The position numbers and the translations under genes were made by a program. A DNA stretch of 64,000 bases from Bacillota bacterium (GTDB lineage: Bacteria > Bacillota > Clostridia > Christensenellales > SZUA-584): contig JAEYZN010000012.1 of NCBI GenBank assembly GCA_023428025.1, positions 186,001 through 250,000 on the forward strand. Reading direction: 5' to 3'. Of the stretch, positions 47,586 through 56,432 are shown in pieces. Every line of letters begins with the position of its first letter. The stretch's first letter is position 1. The notes beneath the pieces were generated by a model. The model did not search any database and had not been told where the DNA came from. It saw nothing but the letters and a program-made list of their open reading frames with translations.

Positions 47586-49814
47586 CTATATCATGCTCTG
47601 CGGATTGATCTCCATACCAAACACACAGTCTTTGTAGTGTTTGGTATCCGTATAAATATATAATCTTTTTCTGAACTGCGCAAGCCGGTCATCGTTGAGG
47701 ACTTTGATGAGGACTTGCCAGCGCACGCTGCCCTTTATCTTTCTGATCGGCGCTTCACCCGCGTCCAGCAGCAATATCGCTGGCCTGATATCTTCGAACT
47801 CCTGCTCCAGACCGTCCGAAAAATCCAGGCAGGCCTCACGCACCTTCTTTTCGTCCTTGCCGGTAAACACGAAACGGAAAAATACCGAATAGGGCGGCAG
47901 CAACGCCTCGCGGCGCACGCGCATCTCTTTGTCAAAGAAGGTGGTGAAATCGTGTTGGCGCGCGAGATCCACCGCGTAATGCTCCGGGCTGTACGTCTGC
48001 ACGACGACCTTGCCGGGGTCCTTACGGCCCGCCCGACCCGAAACCTGCTCCAGCAGCTGGAACGTCTTTTCAGGGCTCCGGTAATCAGGTATGTACAGCG
48101 AACTGTCCGCCGCAACGACACCCACCAGCGTCACGTTGGCGAAGTCCAGCCCTTTTGCGATCATCTGTGTGCCGATCAATATGTCCGCCTCGCCGTTCTT
48201 GAATTGCTCGTATATTTGCAGGTGCGCGTCCTTGCCGCGTGTCGTGTCCAGGTCCATGCGCAGCACGCGCGCCTCCGGAAAGCACTCCTTCACCTGCGCC
48301 TCCACCTGTTGCGTGCCGATGCCGTACTGTTTCAAATAAGGCCGGCCACACGCCGGGCAGACCTCTTTCAGCCGGCACGTGCGCCCGCAGTAGTGGCACA
48401 GCAGCGCGTCCCGGCTGGCATGATACGTCATCGTGACCTCGCAATTATCGCAGTATTCCACGTATCCGCAACCGCGGCACATCACAAACGTGGAGTAGCC
48501 GCGTCGGTTGATGAACAGCATCACCTGCTTGCCGGCCTCGAGCGCCTTGCTGATTTCATTATACATCAGCCCGGAGAAAATGGTGCGGTTGCCGCCGATC
48601 ACTTCTTCGCGCATATCCACGATCTCCACAGCGGGCAGCTGCAGGCCGAACAGGCGGTTTTTCATCTCGACCAGCGTGTATATGCCGTTCTTCGCCTTGA
48701 TGTAGCTCTCCACCGACGGCGTGGCCGAAGCCAGCAGCAGCGACGCCTTTTCGATGTTGGCGCGCATGCGGGCCACCTCGTGGGCGGTGTATTTGGGATG
48801 CGTATCCGACTTGTAGCTGGATTCGTGTTCCTCGTCGATGATGATCACGCCGACGTCCCGCAGCGGGGCAAACACCGCCGAGCGCGCGCCGATCACCACC
48901 TTGGCGCGGCCTGTCGCCATGCGCTTCCACTCGTCGTAGCGTTCCCCCGGCGTCAGCGTGGAATGGTACACCGCAATATCCTGGCCGATGCGCCGCTGAA
49001 ACATGGACACCAGCTGCGGCGTCAGCGATATCTCCGGCACCAGCACGACGGCGCTTTTGCCGCGCGCGAGGCAGTCCCGCACGATGGCAATGTACACCTC
49101 CGTCTTGCCGCTGCCGGTGACGCCATGAAGCAGATATTTGCCGGGCGCGGACGTGACAGTCCGTACCGCCGCGTTCTGCTCGTCCGTCAGCTCAAAGTCC
49201 TCCTCACGCCGGGCTGGGCGGAGCGGGCTGCGCAGTGTCTCCACGTTGCTGATGGTTACCGCTCCTTTTTTAGCCAGAGCGGATACCGCCGCTGAACAAT
49301 CCGGCACCAGTTGGCCCAGCGCGGCAGCTGGGAGACGTCCGTGCGCTTGCAGCGTTTCCAGCACGTGCAGCTGCTTGGGCGCTTTCACCTTGCCGCCCGC
49401 GGTCCTGAGCGAGGAGACGAAAGCGTCGTACTCGTCGCCGTCTATGCTGAGCTCGATTTCCTTCTCAAAGCGGTCGCGCACGCGTCCGCCCCGCATTTCG
49501 GCGGGGAACATCAACCGCAGCGTCGTGGCCAGGGTGGTATGGTAATAGCGACGCATGATATGGGCGAGCTTCAATTGCCCGGGCGTCAGCGCCGCGAAGT
49601 CGGAGATCACACTGTGTATGGATTTGATGTCTGCACCCTGATACTCGCAGGTCTCGGAAAGCGCGATGACATAGCCTTCGCGCAGCGCGTTGCCGCGTCC
49701 GAAGGGCACACGGACCCTGAAACCGATCTCGGGAGAAAGGCCGGAAGGGATGAGGTATTCGAACACCCTGTCCACGTCAGAGTGGACGATATCGACGATC
49801 ACCTTTGCGTACAT
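47586..49814 (-). CDS. priA: Primosomal helicase PriA
   Basis: PriA reloads the replisome at stalled forks. The 742-residue protein has an N-terminal DNA-binding domain, Walker A GVTGSGKT, DEEHESSYK, and a zinc region with paired Cys (CRGCGYVEYC, CHYCGRTC, CPACG), then QVSGRAGR. ATG 49814 has GAGGTG 6 bases upstream. It lies 5 bp after coaBC. Confidence 0.96.
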   Translation of the reverse strand: MYAKVIVDIVHSDVDRVFEYLIPSGLSPEIGFRVRVPFGRGNALREGYVIALSETCEYQGADIKSIHSVISDFAALTPGQLKLAHIMRRYYHTTLATTLRLMFPAEMRGGRVRDRFEKEIELSIDGDEYDAFVSSLRTAGGKVKAPKQLHVLETLQAHGRLPAAALGQLVPDCSAAVSALAKKGAVTISNVETLRSPLRPARREEDFELTDEQNAAVRTVTSAPGKYLLHGVTGSGKTEVYIAIVRDCLARGKSAVVLVPEISLTPQLVSMFQRRIGQDIAVYHSTLTPGERYDEWKRMATGRAKVVIGARSAVFAPLRDVGVIIIDEEHESSYKSDTHPKYTAHEVARMRANIEKASLLLASATPSVESYIKAKNGIYTLVEMKNRLFGLQLPAVEIVDMREEVIGGNRTIFSGLMYNEISKALEAGKQVMLFINRRGYSTFVMCRGCGYVEYCDNCEVTMTYHASRDALLCHYCGRTCRLKEVCPACGRPYLKQYGIGTQQVEAQVKECFPEARVLRMDLDTTRGKDAHLQIYEQFKNGEADILIGTQMIAKGLDFANVTLVGVVAADSSLYIPDYRSPEKTFQLLEQVSGRAGRKDPGKVVVQTYSPEHYAVDLARQHDFTTFFDKEMRVRREALLPPYSVFFRFVFTGKDEKKVREACLDFSDGLEQEFEDIRPAILLLDAGEAPIRKIKGSVRWQVLIKVLNDDRLAQFRKRLYIYTDTKHYKDCVFGMEINPQSMI

Positions 49815-49819
49815 GGGGA

Positions 49820-51022
49820 TCACCTCGCGCAAAGCTGCCGGTATTGCGATTTCAACTCGTCGATGATTTGGCGTGCCAGCAGCTTCTTGTCGTCACTGCC
49901 CAGGTCTCGCGTATGCCCATCCCGGAAGAACAGGCGGATGTTGTTGCTGTCCGCGTCAAACCCTTCGCCCGGACGCGAAACGTCGTTGAGGGCAATGATG
50001 TCGAGATTTTTGGCTTCCAGCTTGGATAATGCGTTATCTTCAAAGTTCTGCGTTTCGGCCGCAAAGCCCATCAGCAGCTGATCGTTCCTCTTTGCTTTGC
50101 CCAGTTTCTTCAGCACATCCGTGGTGCGCACCAGCTCCAGCGTCATATCGGCGTTTTTCTTGATCTTCTGAGACTGGTATTCCTTGGGCGTGTAATCGGC
50201 CACAGCCGCCGCCATGACGATGATGTCCGCTTCCTGCGACAAGGCAACCATCTCCCGCGCCATGTCTCCCGCTGACACGATATTGACCATCCGCGCCTTT
50301 AAAAGCGGCGGCAGCGCGACCGGGCCGGAGACCAGCGTGACGTCCGCGCCCGCGTCGATCGCGGCCTGCGCGATGGCATAGCCCATTTTGCCGGATGACC
50401 GGTTGGTGAGATACCGCACCGGGTCGATCATTTCATGGGTCGGGCCGGCGGATACCAGCACGCGGATGCCGTGCATATCCTCCAGCGACGCCCACACTTT
50501 ATGCGCGTATTCCAGTATTTCCTCCGGCTCGCGCATGCGGCCCGCGCCGATATCGCCGCAGGCCAGGTAACCCTCGCCGGTACCCATCATATAAGCGCCG
50601 CGGTCTTTCAAAAGCTCAATATTGTGCTGCGTCGCCGCATCGTTATACATGGCCTCGTTCATCGCGGGTGCGTATATGATTGGGCAGCGCGCGGCCAGCA
50701 GCGTCGTCGTCAGCATATCATCCGCAAGCCCGGAAGCGGCTTTCGCGATCAGGTCCGCCGTCGCGGGCGCAACAATAAGCATATCCGCCTTTTTTGCCAG
50801 CGCGACATGCTGCACGTTGTATTCGCTTTTTCTCTCGAACGTATCGGACAATACGGCGTTGCCGGACAACGTTTCAAACGTGAGCGCGGACACAAACTGC
50901 AGCGCGCCCTTCGTCATCAGCACATGGACGTCATAGCCCTGCTTTTTCAGCGCGCTCACCAGATATGCCGTTTTGTACGCCGCGATGCCGCCCGAGACGC
51001 CGACGACGACCGTTCTTGACAT
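49820..51022 (-). CDS. coaBC: Bifunctional CoaBC (PPC synthetase / decarboxylase)
   Basis: CoaBC does two consecutive steps of coenzyme A synthesis. The N-terminal flavoprotein part shows GVSGGIAAYK, the catalytic His in VQHVAL, PAMNEAMY (the usual Trp is Tyr) and ACGDIGAGRM. The C-terminal CoaB part shows AGPTHEMIDPVRYLTNRSSG and KIKK. The protein has 400 residues, which is normal. Confidence 0.95.
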   Translation of the reverse strand: MSRTVVVGVSGGIAAYKTAYLVSALKKQGYDVHVLMTKGALQFVSALTFETLSGNAVLSDTFERKSEYNVQHVALAKKADMLIVAPATADLIAKAASGLADDMLTTTLLAARCPIIYAPAMNEAMYNDAATQHNIELLKDRGAYMMGTGEGYLACGDIGAGRMREPEEILEYAHKVWASLEDMHGIRVLVSAGPTHEMIDPVRYLTNRSSGKMGYAIAQAAIDAGADVTLVSGPVALPPLLKARMVNIVSAGDMAREMVALSQEADIIVMAAAVADYTPKEYQSQKIKKNADMTLELVRTTDVLKKLGKAKRNDQLLMGFAAETQNFEDNALSKLEAKNLDIIALNDVSRPGEGFDADSNNIRLFFRDGHTRDLGSDDKKLLARQIIDELKSQYRQLCAR

Positions 51023-51027
51023 ACCGG

Positions 51028-51228
51028 TCAGATTTCCTCCGGTGCGATATATGTAATCTTATCCATATAAATTTCATTTGCCGCCTGAGAAACAGGATTT
51101 TCTTCATGGATATCCGTTAAAGGCTCCGCGCCGTCAACCAATTGGCGCGCCCGCTTCGCGGACTCGACCACCAGCGTATAACGGCAATCCGCCTTATCCT
51201 TCAATTCACTGACCCCGGGATACATCAT
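51028..51228 (-). CDS. rpoZ: RNA polymerase omega subunit
   Basis: Omega helps fold and hold the beta' subunit. The 66-residue protein shows the pattern of short Bacillota omega subunits (CRYTLVVESAKRARQLVDG, then PVSQAANEI). AAGGAG lies 9 bases before the ATG, inside the end of gmk; the two overlap by 4 bases. Order gmk-rpoZ-coaBC is standard. Confidence 0.93.
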   Translation of the reverse strand: MMYPGVSELKDKADCRYTLVVESAKRARQLVDGAEPLTDIHEENPVSQAANEIYMDKITYIAPEEI

Positions 51229-51836
51229 ATCGATTCACTCCTTAAACTGTTGTATTTTTCTGTGGTGCGCGCCACGCGCAGCTTTTCCGCCTCGATGATG
51301 CTTTCGATCTTCTGAACAACATGCCCGACTTCATCATTGACGATCACATAGTCGTATTTATCCATAAGCTTCATCTCTGCACCGGCCTTGCCCAACCGCT
51401 CGCGGATATTCTCCTCTGTTTCAGTGGCGCGGCTGCGTATCCTTTTTTCCAGCTCACCCATGGAAGGCGGAACCAGAAATATGAACACACCGTCCGGCGA
51501 GGCTTTCTTGACCTTGAGCGCGCCCTGCACGTCGATCTCCAGCAGCACATCCTTGCCGGAAGCCAACGTTTCATCCACAAAGCTTTTCGGCGTTCCGTAG
51601 TAGTTGGAGAACACGTTGGCGTATTCGAGGAACTCACCGCCCGCGATGCGCTGTTCAAATTCTTCCCGATTCGTAAAAAAATAATGCTTGCCGTGTATTT
51701 CACCGGCGCGCGGCTCACGCGTGGTGGCGGAAATGGACAACGCAATATCGCGCCTCTTATTCAGCAACGCTTTGCATACCGTGCCCTTGCCGGTGCCCGA
51801 AGGGCCGGAAAGCACGATCAGCAGGCCTCTATCCAT
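51225..51836 (-). CDS. gmk: Guanylate kinase
   Basis: Gmk phosphorylates GMP. The 203-residue protein shows the P-loop GPSGTGKGT, the GMP-binding SISATTREPRAGEIHG and YFF, and LEIDVQGA. Start ATG 51836 lies 3 bp after remA. Confidence 0.96.
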   Translation of the reverse strand: MDRGLLIVLSGPSGTGKGTVCKALLNKRRDIALSISATTREPRAGEIHGKHYFFTNREEFEQRIAGGEFLEYANVFSNYYGTPKSFVDETLASGKDVLLEIDVQGALKVKKASPDGVFIFLVPPSMGELEKRIRSRATETEENIRERLGKAGAEMKLMDKYDYVIVNDEVGHVVQKIESIIEAEKLRVARTTEKYNSLRSESI

Positions 51837-51839
51837 GCG

Positions 51840-52100
51840 CTATTCCTCTGAATCGTCGTCTTTGTCCGAAAGACGATGCGCCACCGTTTCGGGCTGTACA
51901 GCAGACAGTATCACATGATCGCTGTCGGTGATGATGACGGCGCGCGTCCTGCGGCCGTATGTCGCGTCCACCAGATTGCCTTTCTGCCGCGCCTCCTGAA
52001 TGATGCGCTTGATGGGCGCAGACTCGGGCGATACGATGGCGATCAGACGGTTGGCGGATACGATATTGCCGAATCCGATGTTGATCAGCTTAATGCTCAT
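51840..52100 (-). CDS. remA: Extracellular matrix regulator RemA (DUF370)
   Basis: RemA is a small DNA-binding regulator of biofilm and osmolyte genes in Bacillus. The 86-residue protein shows INIGFGNIVSANRLIAIVSP, RIIQEARQKGNLVDAT and GRRTRAVIITDSDHVILSA, nearly invariant in the family. It lies between the YicC-family gene and gmk. Confidence 0.96.
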   Translation of the reverse strand: MSIKLINIGFGNIVSANRLIAIVSPESAPIKRIIQEARQKGNLVDATYGRRTRAVIITDSDHVILSAVQPETVAHRLSDKDDDSEE

Positions 52101-52118
52101 GGGACCCTCCTATAATGA

Positions 52119-52994
52119 TTACTCAATATTTTGAACCTGTTCGCGTATCTTCTCTATCACGCTTTTCCCCGCGATCACAGCGTTCGTTATCGTCATGTCA
52201 GAAGATTTTGAACCGATGGTGTTGAGCTCCCGGTTCATTTCCTGCACCATAAAATCCAGCTTGCGCCCCACGGCGCCGTCCTCACGTGCGGCCTGTCTGA
52301 ACTGGCCGATATGCGTCTGAAGCCGCACGATCTCCTCACTGATATCAGACCTGTCGGCCATCATCGCGATTTCGGTGTTGAACCGGGCCTCGTCGATGTC
52401 CGAACCGGCCAGCAGCTCCGCCAGACGCTGCCGCAGACGTTCCGCGTATTCCACTGTGACCAGGCTTTTGCGCCCGTCGATCAGCGCCACGGTGTTTGCC
52501 AGCTCCTCAAGGCAGGACAGCAGGTTGTTTTTCAGCTCCTCGCCTTCACGGAAGCGCATATTTTCCAGCGACACCAGCGCCAGCGCCAGCGCTTCGCTGA
52601 CGATGCGCGTGAGGCGCTCTTCGTCTTCGGGCGCTTCCTCAATCAGAATCACATCGGGTATGCGCACCAAGTGGGAAAGCGCCAGATCGTCGGCAATCCC
52701 CACCTCTGTCGCGGCCTGCCGGGCGGCGTGCAGATATGAGCGCATCAGGCCCACATCCGCCTTGGCGGTTTTCGCGTCCGATGCGACGGCGCTGTAGCTC
52801 ACGAAGACATCCACGTGTCCGCGCGAGAGCTTATCCTTAAGACCTTTGCGCACCGTTTCTTCGGCAAATCCCAAAGCGCGCGGTATGCGAATGTTGAGAT
52901 CCAGAAAACGATGGTTCACCGTCTTGAGTTCCAACGTGACTTTTCTTCCATCCTGCTCCGCTTCGGCGCGGCCAAAACCTGTCATGCTGCGCAA
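52119..52994 (-). CDS. YicC/YloC family endoribonuclease
   Basis: The family has RNase activity in E. coli. The 291-residue protein starts RSMTGFGRAE and ends with the block MVQEMNRELNTIGSKS, both diagnostic. The start is a TTG at 52994: AAGGGGA lies 8 bases upstream and it keeps the usual MxRSMTGFGR-type start; the internal ATG at 52985 would be too far. It is the first gene of the block down to spoVM. Confidence 0.94.
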   Translation of the reverse strand: MRSMTGFGRAEAEQDGRKVTLELKTVNHRFLDLNIRIPRALGFAEETVRKGLKDKLSRGHVDVFVSYSAVASDAKTAKADVGLMRSYLHAARQAATEVGIADDLALSHLVRIPDVILIEEAPEDEERLTRIVSEALALALVSLENMRFREGEELKNNLLSCLEELANTVALIDGRKSLVTVEYAERLRQRLAELLAGSDIDEARFNTEIAMMADRSDISEEIVRLQTHIGQFRQAAREDGAVGRKLDFMVQEMNRELNTIGSKSSDMTITNAVIAGKSVIEKIREQVQNIE

Positions 52995-53037
52995 ATCATT
53001 CGTCCCCTTAACTTGAGTAAACTCATTCCAAAAATTG

Positions 53038-53046
53038 ATTATAGCA
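53038..53046 (-). promoter_or_regulatory. Extended -10 promoter of the yicC-remA-gmk operon
   Basis: On the minus strand TGCTATAAT is an extended -10, about 43 bp before the TTG start. The -35 region is AT-rich without a good TTGACA at the right spacing. Confidence 0.5.
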
Positions 53047-53086
53047 CAGTGTCAATAAAAAAATAAGTATTTTCTTCACTTTACTT

Positions 53087-53108
53087 AAAAAAATAGCTGT
53101 TTGCAGCC
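53087..53108 (-). terminator. Possible gatB terminator
   Basis: On the minus strand GGCTG-CAAA-CAGCT makes a 5-bp stem followed by A and seven Ts, about 110 bases after the gatB stop. The stretch between (53109-53220) holds a CGCCCT/AGGGCG repeat but no supported gene. Confidence 0.5.
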
Positions 53109-53220
53109 GTTTTCAAGCACACAGCCCTCTTACAGTCAGATGCTGACGCCCTACTGGCTATGATTCCACCCACGGCCTGCAGGGCGTTATGGTATTCCTT
53201 TGGATCACACAAAGCTGCCT

Positions 53221-54651
53221 TTATGCCTTGTCCAGTTCCTCGCGCGCCAGCGCACCCGCCACCTGCGGGTTGGCCTGGCCTTTGGTCGCCTTCATCACCT
53301 GCCCGATGAAGAACGTCAGCGCCTTTTCCTTGCCGCCCTTGTAGTCCGCCAGCGGGCCGGGGTTCGCCGTGATGATGCCGCGCAGCAGCATCCGCAGCTC
53401 ATCCGAATCGCTGATCTGCGCCAGTCCTTTCTTCTTCACGATATCCGCCGGGTTTTCGCCGGTGCGGAAGGTCTCCTCGAACACCGACTTGCCCACCGTG
53501 ATGTTGACTTGCCCCGAATCGATCAGCTTAAGCGCTTCGGCCAGCTGAACAGGCGTCACCGGAATGGTTTCCGGCTCGATACCGTCTTCCTTCAGCAGGC
53601 GCAACAGGTCCGTCATGATGAGGTTGCACACCTTCTTGGGCTCATTGTATTCGGCAAGGCAGGCCTCATAGAACGACGCGATGTCCTGCTCCGCTGTCAG
53701 CACGCCCGCATCATATTCGGACAGCCCCAGCTGTTCGATGTACCGCAGCTTTTTGGCAGCCGGGAGCTCGGGCAGGCTGTCTTTCAATTTCTGAATGCGT
53801 TCGTCCGTCAGCGTCACCGGCACCAGGTCCGGATCAGGGAAATAGCGGTAGTCATGCGCTTCCTCTTTGCCGCGCATCGGGTAGCTTTTGCCCTTCACGT
53901 CGTCGAAGCGGCGCGTCTCCTGACGGATCACACCACCGTCCTCGATTTCCGCGATCTGGCGGGCGCTCTCCGCCTCGATCGCGCGGAACACGGCGGAGAA
54001 GCTGTTGAGGTTCTTCATCTCGGTGCGGGTGCCCAGCGCGTCGCTTTCCGCCTCACGCACGGAGACGTTGACGTCGCAGCGCAGCGAGCCCTCCTGCATT
54101 TTGCAGTCGGACACGCCGGTGTATTTCATGATGCTCCGGAGCGTCTCCAGAAACACGCGCGCTTCCTCGGCGCTGCGCATATCCGGCTCCGTCACGATCT
54201 CGATCAGCGGCACGCCGCAGCGGTTGTAGTCCGCCGCCGTGCCCGTTCCCATGTCGTGCATCAGCTTGCCCGCATCCTCTTCCATGTGGATGCGCGTGAT
54301 ACGGATACGTTTCGTACCGTTTTCCGTCGTGATATCGATATAGCCGCCCTTGCAGATGGGCAGGTCGAACTGCGATATCTGGTAAGCCTTGGGCAGGTCG
54401 GGGTAGTAATAGCCCTTGCGGTCCATCTTGGAGAAGTTCGCGATCTGGCAGTTGGTGGCGAGGCCCGCCTTCGCGGCGAATTCCACCACCTTCTCGTTCA
54501 GCACGGGCAATACGCCGGGCATACCGGTGCACACGGGGCAGCAATGCGTGTTGGGCGCGCCGCCGAATTTGTTCTCGCAGCCGCAGAATATCTTGGTGGC
54601 TGTTGCCAATTCGACATGGACCTCCAGCCCGATCACCGTTTCGTATTTCAT
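53221..54651 (-). CDS. gatB: Asp-tRNA(Asn)/Glu-tRNA(Gln) amidotransferase subunit B
   Basis: GatB binds the mischarged tRNA and performs the ATP-dependent activation step. The 476-residue protein shows VIGLEVHVELAT, zinc-site CGCENKFG and CPVCTGMPG, KGYYYPDLPKAYQISQ and RTEMKNLNSF, with a C-terminal helical YqeY-like tail. ATG 54651 has GGGAGGTG 7 bases upstream and overlaps the gatA stop by 1 base. It is the last gene of gatCAB. Confidence 0.96.
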   Translation of the reverse strand: MKYETVIGLEVHVELATATKIFCGCENKFGGAPNTHCCPVCTGMPGVLPVLNEKVVEFAAKAGLATNCQIANFSKMDRKGYYYPDLPKAYQISQFDLPICKGGYIDITTENGTKRIRITRIHMEEDAGKLMHDMGTGTAADYNRCGVPLIEIVTEPDMRSAEEARVFLETLRSIMKYTGVSDCKMQEGSLRCDVNVSVREAESDALGTRTEMKNLNSFSAVFRAIEAESARQIAEIEDGGVIRQETRRFDDVKGKSYPMRGKEEAHDYRYFPDPDLVPVTLTDERIQKLKDSLPELPAAKKLRYIEQLGLSEYDAGVLTAEQDIASFYEACLAEYNEPKKVCNLIMTDLLRLLKEDGIEPETIPVTPVQLAEALKLIDSGQVNITVGKSVFEETFRTGENPADIVKKKGLAQISDSDELRMLLRGIITANPGPLADYKGGKEKALTFFIGQVMKATKGQANPQVAGALAREELDKA

Positions 54652-56120
54652 CACTGCTCACCTCCCTTGAATGCCGGTTCGCCCAGCGGCGGAAACGCCT
54701 GCTCCAACGTATACGCTGCGCGCAGCATCGACGCTTCGCCCAAAGGCTTGGTGATGATCTGCAGCCCGATGGGCAGGCCCTGCGATCCCAAACCGCATGG
54801 CAGCGACATCGCCGCCAGCCCTGCAATGTTGATGGGCACGGTGTAGATGTCCGTCAGGTACATCTGCATCGGGTCGCTCTTCTCCCCCGCGACGAACGCC
54901 GGGGTGGGCGCTGTGGGCGAGAGGATAATGTCGTATTTGCTGAACAGCTGATCAAAGTCTCTTTTTATCAAAGTCCGTACCTTGAGTGCCTTCATGTAAT
55001 ACGCGTCGTAATAGCCGGAGGACAGCACATAGTTGCCCAGCATCATGCGCCGCTTCACTTCCGCGCCGAAGCCGTCGTTGCGCGTCTGGACGTACATATC
55101 CACGATACCGTCATAGTTTTTGGCGCGGTAGCCGTATTTCACGCCGTCATATCGGGACAGGTTGGACGTGGCCTCGGCAGACGAGATGATGTAATAAGCG
55201 GACAGCGCGTAATCGAACGTTGGCAGTGTGGTCTCCTCCACTTCGGCGCCCATCTTTTCAAATGCCTCAGCCGCTTTGGCGATCGCGTCCTTCACGTCCT
55301 TGTCCAGCCCTTCGCCGAAGTACTCCTTCGGCAGGCCAATCTTATACCCTTTTACACCGTCTGCAATGCCCTGCGTGTAGTCGGGATAGGCGATGTTCAC
55401 CGACGTGGAGTCCCGGTGGTCATGGCCGCAGATCGCGTTCAATACGTATGCAGCGTCCTCCACTGTCCGCGTGAAAGGGCCGATCTGGTCGAGCGAGGAC
55501 GCAAAGGCCACCAAGCCGTAACGGGAAACCGCGCCGTATGTGGGCTTTAAACCCACCACACCGCAATAAGCCGCGGGCTGACGAATGCTGCCGCCCGTGT
55601 CGGACCCCAGCGCCATCGGCGCATAGCCCGCGGATACCGCCGCCGCGCTGCCGCCGGACGAGCCGCCCGGCACGCGCTTTAAATCCCAGGGGTTCGCCGT
55701 CACCGCGAACGCGCTGTTTTCGGTGGACGACCCCATCGCGAATTCGTCCAGATTGGACTTGGCTAGCGTGATAATGCCCTGATCATGGAACCGTTCGATC
55801 ACGTGCGCGTCATACGGCGGCACAAAATTTTGCAGCATTTTGGACGAGCAGGTCGTCGGGATGCCGTCCGTGCAGATATTGTCCTTCACAACAGCCGGAA
55901 TGCCGTCGAAAGCGCTTCTTTCCTCGCCCTTGGCGCGGCGTATATCAGCCAGAGCGGCCTGTTCCAAGGCTGTTTCATTGCAGACACAGTTGAGCGCCCG
56001 TAAAGACGGCTCCTTGTCGGCGACTCTGTCCAGCAGAGCCTGCGTGAGTTCCGCGGATGAGAGTTCCTTATCTTTAAGCGCCCTCATCGCCTGTGTCAGT
56101 GTCAGTTCGTAAGCTTTCAA
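54651..56120 (-). CDS. gatA: Asp-tRNA(Asn)/Glu-tRNA(Gln) amidotransferase subunit A
   Basis: GatA is the amidase that releases ammonia from glutamine. The 489-residue protein shows the Ser-cisSer-Lys machinery: VVKDNICTDG (Lys), PGGSSGGSAAAV (cis-Ser region) and GSDTGGSIRQPAA (nucleophile Ser). It lies 9 bp after gatC. Confidence 0.96.
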   Translation of the reverse strand: MKAYELTLTQAMRALKDKELSSAELTQALLDRVADKEPSLRALNCVCNETALEQAALADIRRAKGEERSAFDGIPAVVKDNICTDGIPTTCSSKMLQNFVPPYDAHVIERFHDQGIITLAKSNLDEFAMGSSTENSAFAVTANPWDLKRVPGGSSGGSAAAVSAGYAPMALGSDTGGSIRQPAAYCGVVGLKPTYGAVSRYGLVAFASSLDQIGPFTRTVEDAAYVLNAICGHDHRDSTSVNIAYPDYTQGIADGVKGYKIGLPKEYFGEGLDKDVKDAIAKAAEAFEKMGAEVEETTLPTFDYALSAYYIISSAEATSNLSRYDGVKYGYRAKNYDGIVDMYVQTRNDGFGAEVKRRMMLGNYVLSSGYYDAYYMKALKVRTLIKRDFDQLFSKYDIILSPTAPTPAFVAGEKSDPMQMYLTDIYTVPINIAGLAAMSLPCGLGSQGLPIGLQIITKPLGEASMLRAAYTLEQAFPPLGEPAFKGGEQ

Positions 56121-56129
56121 TGCGTCACC

Positions 56130-56417
56130 TCATTCCACAACCCTGGGCACGATAAAGCAGCCGTTTTCCCGCTCTGGCGCACCTGCTGTCAGCTTATCGT
56201 TATCCATGCTGGGCTTCACGACATCCGCCCGCAGCACGTTCTCTATCCCCTGAATATGCGCCGTGGGCTGAACGTCCTGGGTGTCCAGTTCCTCAAGGCG
56301 CTGGGCAGCCAGCAAAATGGCTTCCAGATCGTGCTGAAACTTCTCTTTTTCCTGTTCCGAAAAGCTCAACCGCGACAGCGTTGCAATCTTTTCTACCTCC
56401 GAAATGGGTACGCGCAT
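56130..56417 (-). CDS. gatC: Asp-tRNA(Asn)/Glu-tRNA(Gln) amidotransferase subunit C
   Basis: GatC is the small belt that joins GatA and GatB. The 95-residue protein shows ISEVEKIATLSRLSFSEQE, then the conserved VLRADVVKPS. AGGAGG lies 5-6 bases before the ATG. It follows the lipoprotein gene after 15 bp. Confidence 0.94.
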   Translation of the reverse strand: MRVPISEVEKIATLSRLSFSEQEKEKFQHDLEAILLAAQRLEELDTQDVQPTAHIQGIENVLRADVVKPSMDNDKLTAGAPERENGCFIVPRVVE

Positions 56418-56432
56418 GCTTTCCTCCTGTTA

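Noticed and set aside
47715..49295. Plus-strand ORF of 526 codons
   Set aside because: Antisense to priA, with no recognisable motif and a shadow-like composition.
53200..54846. Plus-strand ORF of 548 codons
   Set aside because: Runs antisense to gatB and the end of gatA, which have full family motifs; the reading is a His/Arg-rich shadow of GC-biased codons.
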